Shown here in pieces: positions 36,946-46,756 of a stretch of DNA of 64,000 bases (positions within the stretch are counted from its first letter, which is position 1; each line of letters opens with the position of its first letter). The notes beneath the pieces were generated by a model that saw nothing but the letters and a program-made list of their open reading frames with translations, was not told where the DNA came from and made no database searches. The translations under genes were made by a program, and so were the position numbers. Origin of the DNA: Sphingobacterium spiritivorum (lineage in GTDB: Bacteria; Bacteroidota; Bacteroidia; Sphingobacteriales; Sphingobacteriaceae); assembly GCF_016724845.1 (NCBI RefSeq), contig NZ_CP068082.1, positions 4,464,001 to 4,528,000 on the forward strand, written 5' to 3'.

Positions 36946-39900
36946 ATGAATTTAATCATATTATTCAAACAGTCTTTTGGCCTGAAGTACGTATGTCGAA
37001 GGTCATCAACCGAAAAGTCTGTACTTTGGATAAAGTGCACAACCCTGTTCCTGTGTCTGATGCTTTGTCATGTATACAGCAGTGCTTATTCACAAAATAT
37101 CAACCTGTCTTTTAAAAACGAAAAATTAGGCAAAGTATTAAAATCAATCAGTCAGCAGAGCGGGTACAGAGTCTTCTATAACAGCGAATTGCTGAAAGGA
37201 ACAAAACCGGTCAGTATAGATGTAAAAGCCGGCACGCTTAACAACGTACTGGATCTTGTTTTTGTCAATCAACCGTTGAGCTACAGGCTGGAGGGCAGAT
37301 CTATTCTGATCAGCAGGCAGACGGCTGCGAAGAATATGGTAGTCCATACCCCGGCCGAAGATTTTCAGGAAGCAATTACAGGTACAGTCACAGACAGTAC
37401 GGGCAGGAGTCTTTCCGGAGTTACCGTAAAAATAAAAGGAACAAACAGCAGTACTGCCACAGATGCACAGGGCTACTTTAAGCTGACAAGATCACAACAA
37501 GGTCATGTCACACTGGTATTCTCCTATATCGGTTATCAAACTCTTGAAAGTATATATACAGGAAGTCCGCTGCAGGTGGCCATGAAAACAGAGGTATCTG
37601 ATATAGCGGAGATCGTGGTCATCGGATACGGTACAGTAAAAAAATCAGATCTTACGGGATCGGTTTCTACTATATCTTCAGCTCAGCTTAGTCAGGTTAA
37701 CGGGGTCTCCAACGTTGCACAGGCTTTACAGGGACATGCTCCGGGTGTACGTGTCAATCAGGCTTCAGGTCAGCCGGGTGAAGGCATGAAAATTCAGATC
37801 AGAGGAACAAACTCTCTGGGAGCTAGTAACGATCCCTTGTATGTGGTGGATGGTATGATGCTCGACGGACTGACTGCTCAGATTAATCCGGATGATATAG
37901 CAAGCGTCTCTGTTTTGAAAGATGCATCCTCTACAGCGATTTATGGTTCGAGAGGTGCAAACGGGGTCGTGATGATTACAACTAAAAAAGGCGCATCCGG
38001 TAAAAAGAAAATTTCGTACAACAACTATTTCGGAACACAGCGGCTGCGTAAAAAGATCGATGTCGTTAATGCCATAGATTTTGCTACACTTCAGAATGAA
38101 GTCGCTGCCAATGACGGCAAACCCTTACCCTGGACACAGGCACAGATTAATGATCTTGGCGAAGGTACCGACTGGCAGGATCTGGTGTACAGAGCCGCTC
38201 CTGTACAAACCCATAACTTAAGTATTAGCGGAGGTAATCAGGATACCAAATATTTTACTTCATTCGGATACTTTGATCAGGATGGTATTATCCGCAATTC
38301 CGGATTCCAGCGTTTGTCTCTACGAACCAATATCGATCATAAGTTGTTTGAAAAAATTAATCTTACAACCAATTTAAGTATTCAAAATTCAGCTTACGAC
38401 CGTGCGCAATATCAAAGTGCGGATGGTAGCGGAGGGATTCCCTGGTCTTCAATGGTACTGCCTCCTACCATGCAGGTGTATGATGCGAATGGCAATTATA
38501 CAAAGTTTACCGGAGTATCCTGGGGAGAGACTAACCCGGTCGGTATATCTGAAAACTGGAAGAATAGAAATAACAGCCTCCGTCTTATCGGTAATGTAGC
38601 CCTTTCGTATGAGATTCTAGATGGGCTTAAATTAAAACTAAGCGCAGGACTGGATCATGCATACAATAAACAGGATACATATTTTCCAGGAAACATCAGT
38701 CTGGGTCAGCGAATTGTCGATGGGAAGCCTGTATTTGGAGTGGCAAACAAAAATTATGGCAGTTCTTCTACTTTTATCAATGATAATATTCTGGAATATC
38801 AGAAGCAATTTGGAGATAAGCACAAACTGGACGCACTGGTGGGGTTGACTTATCAGACTAGCAGAAACGATGGATTGAATAGTGGTAGCGGAGTAGGCTT
38901 TGCAAGTGATACTTATGAAACATCAAATATTCAGTCTGCTATAACCAAAGCACTTCCTTCATCTTCATTTGGCGACAACAGGTTACTTTCTTATATGGCT
39001 AGGGCGAATTATTCCTATGCAGATAAATATTTTCTGACGGTCTCCGGCAGGAGGGATGGTTCATCCCGTTTTGGAGCCAATAATAAATATGCCTTTTTTC
39101 CCTCAGCTGCAGTTGCCTGGGCAGTATCACAGGAGGATTTTTTAAAGGATAACCCGACATTGTCGCTTTTAAAAATCAGAACTTCCTATGGAGAATCCGG
39201 CAATCAGGCTATTGCTAACTATCAGACACTAGCTAATGTTTCGGGTACAGATGCAATATTTAATAATCAGATTAATACCGGATTTATTTTGGCGGCACTT
39301 GAAAATGCAAATCTGAAATGGGAGACAACCCGCCAGTATGATATAGGACTGGATATGGGATTGTTTAACAACAAAATCCAGATCGTAGCCGATTATTATA
39401 ACAAACGTACCAAAGATCTGCTGTTAAATGTGACTTTGCCCGGATCTGGTGGATTTAGTTCTGTACTGCAGAATATTGGTGTAGTACAAAATAAAGGTTT
39501 TGAATTTCAAATCTCTGCTCAGCCCCGGTTGGGAGAGCATCTGAGGTGGAAACCTTCTTTCAATATCTCCTTTAACCGTACAAAAGTTCTGGATATGGGT
39601 GTGGATGCTTATGGCAATCCGGTTACGTTCAAAGAGATCGGTACTGGCGGTAACTGGTTTCCCACCATCGTAGGTCAGTCTATGATGCAATTGTACGGAT
39701 ACACAGTAGAAGGGATTTATCAGACCGATCAGGAAGCTATAGCTAACGGAGAACCCTCCAAGAAAGCCGGAGATTACAGATTTAAGAACTGGGACGGACA
39801 GGGAACTGTCAATGATCAGGATGACCGTAGGGTATTGAGCCGGTTGGAACCTAAGTTTACATTTGGTTTTAATAACGGGTTTACCTACAAGAATTTTGAT

Positions 39901-40350
39901 TTTTCCTTTATGATGGTAGGTAGTTACGGGAATGATATTGTGAATGAATTCAGAAAGTACAACATCTCCCTGAACGGGAGTTGGGCACCTACTCAGGAAG
40001 GCTTTGACAATCGCTGGAAAGGAAGCGGACAGGGAAATACGTTTGATAAGCCGAGTGCCAATAGTGGTAGCGCTATCCGGGATTATGCAAACTCGCTATG
40101 GGTAGAAAACGGGTCTTATCTGCGCCTGCGCGATGTGACGCTGGGTTATACCTTACCTGCGGAGTTAACAAACAGGTTGCGAATTTCGGGAGTAAGGATA
40201 TATGTCAGTGCTCAAAACTATCTCACGATCACCAATTACAGTGGCTTCGATCCGGAAGTTTCCTGGGCCTCAGCAGCTGTAAACGGATGGGATAGAGGAA
40301 ACTATCCTGCTACCAAATCAATTACAGCGGGTATAAAAGTAGATTTTTAA
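36946..40350 (+). CDS. SusC/RagA-family TonB-dependent transporter with STN domain (locus 1)
   Basis: 1134 residues. Long signal region (hydrophobic TTLFLCLMLCHVYSSAYS), STN/secretin-type domain (about 50-125, LGKVLKSISQQSGYRVFY), CarboxypepD_reg (about 143-220), signature IAEIVVIGYGTVKKSDLTG, plug and barrel to AGIKVDF. The STN domain marks it as a signalling transporter that contacts the FecR protein encoded just upstream. Substrate is probably a glycan imported with the SusD at 40362. Confidence 0.93.
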   Translation: MNLIILFKQSFGLKYVCRRSSTEKSVLWIKCTTLFLCLMLCHVYSSAYSQNINLSFKNEKLGKVLKSISQQSGYRVFYNSELLKGTKPVSIDVKAGTLNNVLDLVFVNQPLSYRLEGRSILISRQTAAKNMVVHTPAEDFQEAITGTVTDSTGRSLSGVTVKIKGTNSSTATDAQGYFKLTRSQQGHVTLVFSYIGYQTLESIYTGSPLQVAMKTEVSDIAEIVVIGYGTVKKSDLTGSVSTISSAQLSQVNGVSNVAQALQGHAPGVRVNQASGQPGEGMKIQIRGTNSLGASNDPLYVVDGMMLDGLTAQINPDDIASVSVLKDASSTAIYGSRGANGVVMITTKKGASGKKKISYNNYFGTQRLRKKIDVVNAIDFATLQNEVAANDGKPLPWTQAQINDLGEGTDWQDLVYRAAPVQTHNLSISGGNQDTKYFTSFGYFDQDGIIRNSGFQRLSLRTNIDHKLFEKINLTTNLSIQNSAYDRAQYQSADGSGGIPWSSMVLPPTMQVYDANGNYTKFTGVSWGETNPVGISENWKNRNNSLRLIGNVALSYEILDGLKLKLSAGLDHAYNKQDTYFPGNISLGQRIVDGKPVFGVANKNYGSSSTFINDNILEYQKQFGDKHKLDALVGLTYQTSRNDGLNSGSGVGFASDTYETSNIQSAITKALPSSSFGDNRLLSYMARANYSYADKYFLTVSGRRDGSSRFGANNKYAFFPSAAVAWAVSQEDFLKDNPTLSLLKIRTSYGESGNQAIANYQTLANVSGTDAIFNNQINTGFILAALENANLKWETTRQYDIGLDMGLFNNKIQIVADYYNKRTKDLLLNVTLPGSGGFSSVLQNIGVVQNKGFEFQISAQPRLGEHLRWKPSFNISFNRTKVLDMGVDAYGNPVTFKEIGTGGNWFPTIVGQSMMQLYGYTVEGIYQTDQEAIANGEPSKKAGDYRFKNWDGQGTVNDQDDRRVLSRLEPKFTFGFNNGFTYKNFDFSFMMVGSYGNDIVNEFRKYNISLNGSWAPTQEGFDNRWKGSGQGNTFDKPSANSGSAIRDYANSLWVENGSYLRLRDVTLGYTLPAELTNRLRISGVRIYVSAQNYLTITNYSGFDPEVSWASAAVNGWDRGNYPATKSITAGIKVDF

Positions 40351-40361
40351 AATTCAAGAAC

Positions 40362-41792
40362 ATGAAAACGATATATAGCATATTCATATTACTTACTGCA
40401 TTTCTGATACAGGGCTGCGAGCGTACATTAGAAGAAAAGCCTCAGACAATCTTAAGTCCGAATCAATTTTTTCTGAATCCCGGAAATTATGAAGCTTCTG
40501 TAAAAGGGATCTATAGCGGCCTGCCCTTATATATTCCATTTACACATGAGATGATCACCGATCTCTATGCAACACCATCTGCACAGGCTGAGCAGGCTTT
40601 GCCGATCTATAACAATCAGCCTACACCATCTTATTATAATGCACGTAGCGCCTGGAACGGCCCTTATGCCGTCATCAAAAATGCTAATTTTATCCTAAAA
40701 TATCTGCCTGATGCACCTTTGAGCAGTACGCAGATAGCAAACCTGACAGCTGAAGCACGTTTTTTGAGGGGTTACGCTTTCTTTCAACTTGTACAGCTGT
40801 TTGGAGATGTGCCTATGCCTTTGAAAGTCGCTGAAGATTATAACAATCTGAGACTGCCCCGAACACCTCAGGTAGAAGTGTATACTCAGATATTGGAGGA
40901 TTTACTTTTTGCGGAAGCTAATCTTCCGGAAAATGCTCCACAGCAGGGGCGTGCACATAAACTGGCTGCTACAGCGCTTCTGGCACGAGTATATCTCACC
41001 ATGGCAGGCAATCCTTTGAATCAGACGAAATACTTTGCCGATGCATTGAAAAAATCTACAGATGTTATTAAATCCGACAGGTTTACGCTTGTGGCAGATT
41101 ATGCAGAAGTATTCCATAAACTAGCCTATACCACAGAATCCATCTGGGATAAACAATATGTGGCAGACCGCGGTGGCAATTTTCTGCATGGCAGTTCCTG
41201 TACTGCACCCGGATATACACCGACATTAGTGCCTTCAGCTAATTTTATCAATAGTTTTCCGAAAGGTGACAGGCGGTTGTCATGGGGAATTATGATTAAC
41301 TACCCGGCTCCCGGCGGACCATTAGCGAGACCATTTTTCCATAAATTCGTAGATGCAACATTAATAGACAGGGGAGTATTGCCATCGGGATCACTGGTGT
41401 CTTATGCCATTCCTTTAGTGCGTTATGCTGAAATGTATCTGATAGCTGCCGAGGCGGAGAACGCAATAAACGGACCTGCACAGGCCTATCAGTATATTAA
41501 TGTAATCCGGAAAAGAGCGCGGATAGATAAAAATGATCCTACACATGTGCCGGATCTGCAGAACCTCAGTAAAGAGCAGTTTCAGCAGGCTGTATGGAAG
41601 GAGTGGGACTGGGAGATGTATCAGGAAGGGCTGTCATGGACAACCATGAAACGCAGTAATACATTCAATCGTATACAGCAGCAACGCGGTAATACTCTGA
41701 CTGTACCTGTAGGTCTGTATAACCAGACATGGCCTATTCCGATAGAAGAGATAACGAATAATAATATTCCGCAAAATCCTTTGTATCAATAG
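40362..41792 (+). CDS. SusD/RagB-family surface lipoprotein (locus 1)
   Basis: 476 residues. Lipobox LIQGC, then ERTLEEKPQTILSPNQFF, TAEARFLRGYAFFQLVQLFG in the TPR-like core and the C-terminal VWKEWDWEMYQEGLSWTTMKR. It pairs with the SusC 11 bases upstream and binds the same substrate. The beta-helix enzyme gene starts 21 bases after its stop. Confidence 0.92.
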   Translation: MKTIYSIFILLTAFLIQGCERTLEEKPQTILSPNQFFLNPGNYEASVKGIYSGLPLYIPFTHEMITDLYATPSAQAEQALPIYNNQPTPSYYNARSAWNGPYAVIKNANFILKYLPDAPLSSTQIANLTAEARFLRGYAFFQLVQLFGDVPMPLKVAEDYNNLRLPRTPQVEVYTQILEDLLFAEANLPENAPQQGRAHKLAATALLARVYLTMAGNPLNQTKYFADALKKSTDVIKSDRFTLVADYAEVFHKLAYTTESIWDKQYVADRGGNFLHGSSCTAPGYTPTLVPSANFINSFPKGDRRLSWGIMINYPAPGGPLARPFFHKFVDATLIDRGVLPSGSLVSYAIPLVRYAEMYLIAAEAENAINGPAQAYQYINVIRKRARIDKNDPTHVPDLQNLSKEQFQQAVWKEWDWEMYQEGLSWTTMKRSNTFNRIQQQRGNTLTVPVGLYNQTWPIPIEEITNNNIPQNPLYQ

Positions 41793-41813
41793 TTAAAATA
41801 TATACATTTAAAT

Positions 41814-44207
41814 ATGAACTACACGTTGACTTTTTTATCCCGCTTGTTTGCATTGCTTATATTATGTGGAGTATGTGGAGCTGAATCGGCTGATGCACAA
41901 TCAGCAACTGTAAAGAAAATCTATGTGGCTAAATCCGGCCGTGACAGCAATCCGGGCACATCTGCCAAGCCATACGCCAGTCCCGGAGCAGCTCTGCAAG
42001 CTGTATCAAAATTGAAGAAAGACGGTTATAGCGGGGCTATAGAAGTAATTATCAATACAGGAGTTTATTATTTGGACAAACCCCTTTCTCTCGGTAGTGA
42101 ACAGTCCGGATCGAAGAATGCTCCGCTTACTATTCAATCTGCAAAAGGTCAGCAGGTGATCTTCAGCGGTGCAGTTCCTTTGAATCTGCAATGGAAATCC
42201 GGAGAAAACGGAATCTGGACAGCTCAGGTGCCTGAAGGAATCCGTTTCCAAAGTTTGTATGCGAATGGTAAACAACTGATCCGTGCGAGATATCCGAACT
42301 ATGATCCTTCGGTTCTTCCTTTTAATGGATATGCGGCTGATGCTATAAGTCCCGAACGTGTCAAAAACTGGAAAAATCCGGAGGGGGCATATGTACATGC
42401 TCTTCATATTGGCCGATGGGGTGGATTTCATTACAGGGTGACGGGAAAAGATGCCAATGGTAACTTACAGCTGGAAGGCGGGCAGCAGAATAACAGACCC
42501 AGCAAGATGCATGAGACGTACAGGTATGTGGAGAATGTATTTGAGGAGCTTGATGTGGCTAATGAATGGTATCTGGATGAGAAAACATCTACCTTATTCT
42601 ACATGGCTCCCAAAGGTGTAAATCCGGCACAGCAAAAGCTGGAAGCTCCGATATTGGAGAATATCATTACCCTTTCCGGAAGCAAGATAAACCCGGTCCA
42701 TGATATTCATGTGAAAGGTATACAGTTTGTACATACGGCTCCGACATTTATGAAGACAGCGGAACCTTTGCTGCGCAGTGACTGGACAATCTACAGACAA
42801 GGTGCAGTACTGATCACATATGCCGAGCGTTGTGAGTTGTCCGGATCAGATTTTTATGATCTGGGCGGTAATGCTATATTCGTTAGTGACTATAACAGAG
42901 AAATCATTATCGCTGATAATCTGATTGAGCGGATAGGAGCAAGTGCGATCAGCTTTGTGGGTAATCCGGATGCTGTCCGGTCACCTGCATTCCGTTATGA
43001 AAAGTTTGTGCTGGAGACAGAGATGGATACGGTAAAGGGTCCCAAATCAGATAATTATCCGTCAGGCTGTGAAGCAAGTAACAATCTGATCCGAAATATT
43101 GGTCTCATCGAAAAGCAGGTTGCAGGTGTGCAGATAGCGATGGCATCAGCTATTCGAGTACTGCATAATACGATCTATGAAGTACCACGTGCAGGTATCA
43201 ATATTGGGGACGGTACATGGGGCGGACATAATATTGCCCATAATGATGTATTCCGTACCGTACTGGAGACGAGTGACCATGGAGCATTCAACTCCTGGGG
43301 AAGAGACCGTTTCTGGCATCCGGACCGTAAGGAAATGAACCGCCTGGCAGCTGCACATCCCGAATGGGTGACTTTGGATGCTGTAGTGCCGACATTGATA
43401 CGTAACAACAGATTTCAGTGTGATCACGGGTGGGATATCGATCTGGATGATGGCTCTACCAATTATCAGATTTATAATAATATATGTCTGAGCGGAGGTT
43501 TAAAGCTTCGGGAAGGATTTTACAGGACGGTATACAATAATGTGATAGTCAACAATGGATTTCATCCGCATGTATGGTTCAAAAACAGCCATGATGTATT
43601 TCGCAATAATATCGTGATGCAGTCTCATCAGGATATTCAGGTCAACTATTGGGGGGATACAGTAGATTATAACTACTATACGAATATAGCGGATCTGAAG
43701 AAAGATCAGGTCAAAGGCGTAGATGCACATTCCGAATTGTTTGACGGAAAATTTGCGAATGCAGCAACAGGTGACTTCCGTGTAACTGGTCGTATTCCGG
43801 CAGGTTTTAAGAATTTTAATACTTCGGATGTAGGTGTTACAAGTCCAAGACTGCTTGCCAAGGCTGTGAAGCCCGAAATACCGCAGGTGAAAATACAGAA
43901 AGAAGAGCTGAAAAATCGGATTGTAAAATGGGGTGGAGGAGAGTTTAAGTCTATCGAAACATTAGGTGAGCAGTCCGCTGCGGGACTACCTGAAATCGCC
44001 GGAGTATTGGTTGTAAAGCTGGCTGAAAACAGTACTGCTTTCAAAAGCGGACTGCGTATTGGAGATGTAATTGTGTCGTGTCAGAAAGAAACAATAAATA
44101 CAGTAGAGGATTTTCAACGAATTGCCAAACGAGATGCCTATACAGGTGAACTGGCTGTCACCATTTACAGGAATCAGGTTAAGCAGGATCTTGTTCTTAA
44201 GCTATGA
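41814..44207 (+). CDS. Right-handed beta-helix enzyme-like protein fused to a C-terminal PDZ domain
   Basis: 797 residues, signal peptide ending near SADAQ. Begins IYVAKSGRDSNPGTSAKPY, typical of pectate-lyase-like/GH141-like beta-helix proteins; parallel-helix coils run through ITYAERCELSGSDFYDLGGNAIFVS and IYNNICLSG to VFRNNIVMQ. The last 80 residues (about 715-797) form a PDZ domain: AENSTAFKSGLRIGDVIVSC and GELAVTIYRNQ. It belongs to the SusCD locus and probably acts on its glycan; GH141 includes alpha-fucosidases and xylanases, so a fucose link is possible but unproven. Catalytic residues were not identified. Confidence 0.8.
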   Translation: MNYTLTFLSRLFALLILCGVCGAESADAQSATVKKIYVAKSGRDSNPGTSAKPYASPGAALQAVSKLKKDGYSGAIEVIINTGVYYLDKPLSLGSEQSGSKNAPLTIQSAKGQQVIFSGAVPLNLQWKSGENGIWTAQVPEGIRFQSLYANGKQLIRARYPNYDPSVLPFNGYAADAISPERVKNWKNPEGAYVHALHIGRWGGFHYRVTGKDANGNLQLEGGQQNNRPSKMHETYRYVENVFEELDVANEWYLDEKTSTLFYMAPKGVNPAQQKLEAPILENIITLSGSKINPVHDIHVKGIQFVHTAPTFMKTAEPLLRSDWTIYRQGAVLITYAERCELSGSDFYDLGGNAIFVSDYNREIIIADNLIERIGASAISFVGNPDAVRSPAFRYEKFVLETEMDTVKGPKSDNYPSGCEASNNLIRNIGLIEKQVAGVQIAMASAIRVLHNTIYEVPRAGINIGDGTWGGHNIAHNDVFRTVLETSDHGAFNSWGRDRFWHPDRKEMNRLAAAHPEWVTLDAVVPTLIRNNRFQCDHGWDIDLDDGSTNYQIYNNICLSGGLKLREGFYRTVYNNVIVNNGFHPHVWFKNSHDVFRNNIVMQSHQDIQVNYWGDTVDYNYYTNIADLKKDQVKGVDAHSELFDGKFANAATGDFRVTGRIPAGFKNFNTSDVGVTSPRLLAKAVKPEIPQVKIQKEELKNRIVKWGGGEFKSIETLGEQSAAGLPEIAGVLVVKLAENSTAFKSGLRIGDVIVSCQKETINTVEDFQRIAKRDAYTGELAVTIYRNQVKQDLVLKL

Positions 44208-44262
44208 TAACATGAACTGAAAGATGAATAAATAATTAGAATGTTTAGTTGTAGAAATGAAG

Positions 44263-44299
44263 AAGCATGTTATTTCTTTTGAAATAGCATGCTTTTTTT
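44263..44299 (+). terminator. Intrinsic terminator of SusCD locus 1
   Basis: AAGCATGTTATTTC / GAAATAGCATGCTT, 14 bp with one G-T pair and loop TTTT, followed by a T run. Confidence 0.9.
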
Positions 44300-44822
44300 G
44301 CTACAAGAAGGAATATTGGCGCCTTTATTTCTTTAATCATGTTTATAATTAGAGAATAACACTTTAGTGTGTTACAATAACGGTCTTATCATAAACTCCA
44401 TGTTAACAATTTGCTTCAAGACTTATTTTGATCTTATACATTCTGTATTTAGGAGGTAATATCTCATTGTATGAAATCAGGTATAATAAGTTAATTCAGA
44501 TGTTGTATCTTTGTTTTTACCTAATATTTGTGTAGTTTAATTTCTACATTTTTAAAATATTTAATCCTTTTTTATGTATTCGTATATATCTTAAATTTTA
44601 TCCGTTTCATAAAAATAGAAATAGTGCTTACCATATCTATAGTGCTTTTAAACTATACTAGAAGCATATTGCGATCATTAAGAAATGTATTTTAGCTTTC
44701 CTTTTTACATTGTCGGTTTAAAATAGTTTACAACCGGTTGCATGTATCTATTGTACAGAAATGTAATATTTTGTTATTTCGCGATTATCGAATCGGGAAA
44801 TAATTTTTTAAGGGAATTGGTT
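44300..44822. other. AT-rich region upstream of the second sigma factor
   Basis: About 520 bases with no supported gene. A TAACAC/GTGTTA hairpin lies at 44357-44374. The promoter of the sigma gene must be here, but no exact two-box match was found. Confidence 0.5.
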
Positions 44823-45368
44823 ATGACAGCATGTGAAAATTGGGATGACCATAGGTTGATGGCCGAGTTGAAGACTAATAATGAATTAGCCTTCAATGCT
44901 ATTTATTTTCGATATTCCACAGTACTCTATCGTTATGCTTTTAATATTCTTAAAGATGAGGATGAATGTACTGATGTTATTCAGGAAATCTTTGTCTGGT
45001 TATGGGAGAACAGATCGAATCTGCATATTTCTAATCTTAAGTGTTATTTAATGGCGGCTGTTAGATATAGAATGATAAGGGTGATCGCGACGAGTAAACG
45101 CAAGGAAGAAATTTTGTCAAGATCGATTTCCGGTACACCTTTACACACAGATGATTTTCTCGAAGTAAAGGAACTAAAACATGTCATAACTGACTTTACC
45201 GCTTCTTTACCTGTGCGTGCGCAGGAAACATTTAAACTTAGCCGTGAACAGTATCTGAGTAATAAGGAAATTGCTTTACAATTAGGTATTTCAGAAAAAA
45301 CAGTTGAAGCACAAATGACAATTTCTCTAAAAAAACTCAGATTGTATCTGAACAGAATGTTTGGATAG
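44823..45368 (+). CDS. ECF-type RNA polymerase sigma factor (locus 2)
   Basis: 181 residues from ATG 44823; the open frame extends upstream to 44742 but that stretch (YLLYRNVIFCYFAI) does not fit the family. Region 2: FNAIYFRYSTVLYRYAFNIL and DVIQEIFVWLWENR; region 4: SLPVRAQETFKLSREQYLSN and the helix-turn-helix NKEIALQLGISEKTVEAQM. Drives locus 2 (FecR, SusC, SusD) downstream. Confidence 0.9.
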   Translation: MTACENWDDHRLMAELKTNNELAFNAIYFRYSTVLYRYAFNILKDEDECTDVIQEIFVWLWENRSNLHISNLKCYLMAAVRYRMIRVIATSKRKEEILSRSISGTPLHTDDFLEVKELKHVITDFTASLPVRAQETFKLSREQYLSNKEIALQLGISEKTVEAQMTISLKKLRLYLNRMFG

Positions 45369-45458
45369 ATTATTTTTTTATTGGATTAGGGGATAGGTAT
45401 TCCTTATGTCTCTTACTTATATAACCAAAGTGCTGAGCAGATTATAAGGCATCATATA

Positions 45459-46580
45459 ATGACCGATAAGAACAAAATCAAAGCTATCATTTCCAGAATT
45501 AATAATGGAGATTATTCGGATGAAGATCTGCTTCAATATAATGCCTGGTGTAACGGACAGCAGAATATAGAAGAAGGGGTTGATCTTTCGGATAAAAATG
45601 AGCAGATGTTCATATTTGTTAAAAAAAAAATTAACAGGAAGCATCAACGAAATGTTTTTGTTCGGATAGCAGCTGTTGCTGCAGCTCTTTTATTCTTCTT
45701 TTTACTACAGCAGTTTTTGAAAAATGATAAAAACATTGAATACGGAAATAGTGTAGCAGCTAACTATAAACATCAAATACCAAAAGGATTTAATAATGTC
45801 GTTTTGACCCTGTCTAATGGAGATGAAATAGATCTGACGAAGGACAGTACTCGCAATCGTTTCATTCAGGATAGTACTATAACTTCTGTTTCCCGTGATA
45901 ATATTGTACGGATTTGGGATAAGAAATCAGACAAGGATCAAATGGAGGTGAGCTATAATACATTGGCTACATCAAGAGGCCGGCAGTTTAAGATCATATT
46001 GTCTGATGGAACGAAAGTTTGGCTTAATGCAGCTTCATCCATTCATTATCCCCTAAGTTTTACAAACCAAAACGAGAGGAAAGTAGAGCTTACGGGGGAA
46101 GCTTATTTTGAAGTAGCTAAGAATGAACGGCAACCTTTTGTAGTGACTTCGCGTAATCAACGGGTAAAAGTCCTGGGAACACACTTTAACATCAATAGTT
46201 ATCCGGATGAGCCTGTAATCAAAACAACATTAGTGGAGGGAGCAGTAGAGGTAAATCAAAAAATTGTACTTCAACCGGGAGAGCAATCCCGGGTAGATAA
46301 GACCAATTATATCAGTAAGACCAGAGTCGATCCGGAGACAGTCATTGCCTGGAAAAACGGATACTTTGAATTTAGAAATGAAAATATATATGAAATTATG
46401 AGAAAGGTGGTCCGATTTCATAATATACAGGTAATATATGAAGGAACTATTCCTTTGGATGGAATGAGTGGCCAGATTCGAATGGAAGATGATATAAAAA
46501 AAATAATAGATATTCTCGGTTCTACCAGTCTTCTGAAAATTACGCAGAAAAATGACAGGGTTTATATCCGCAAATATTGA
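45459..46580 (+). CDS. FecR-family anti-sigma factor (locus 2)
   Basis: 373 residues. Cytoplasmic N-terminus, membrane span IAAVAAALLFFFLLQQFL (about 70-87), periplasmic FecR domain (GRQFKIILSDGTKVWLNAAS, LTGEAYFEVAKNE, VKVLGTHFNI) and a C-terminal DUF4974-type domain. Regulates the sigma factor encoded 90 bases upstream on a cue from the STN domain of the SusC at 46757. Confidence 0.9.
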   Translation: MTDKNKIKAIISRINNGDYSDEDLLQYNAWCNGQQNIEEGVDLSDKNEQMFIFVKKKINRKHQRNVFVRIAAVAAALLFFFLLQQFLKNDKNIEYGNSVAANYKHQIPKGFNNVVLTLSNGDEIDLTKDSTRNRFIQDSTITSVSRDNIVRIWDKKSDKDQMEVSYNTLATSRGRQFKIILSDGTKVWLNAASSIHYPLSFTNQNERKVELTGEAYFEVAKNERQPFVVTSRNQRVKVLGTHFNINSYPDEPVIKTTLVEGAVEVNQKIVLQPGEQSRVDKTNYISKTRVDPETVIAWKNGYFEFRNENIYEIMRKVVRFHNIQVIYEGTIPLDGMSGQIRMEDDIKKIIDILGSTSLLKITQKNDRVYIRKY

Positions 46581-46756
46581 TAAACACACACTACACACTA
46601 ACTATTCTAAAACTAAATTTAATCTTATATGAAACATAGAGACTAATTCCCAACTCCAGACATGGACGAGAAAGCAGACTGCTTTTTGGTCTGAAGCATT
46701 CGCCTGTATCCAGGGAATGTGAATTAAAATATCCAATTTTTAAATTATAAACCATT

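Noticed and set aside
44742..44822. 27-residue extension of the second sigma factor
   Set aside because: Hydrophobic AT-rich stretch unlike any sigma N-terminus; the ATG at 44823 follows AAGGGAATTGG.
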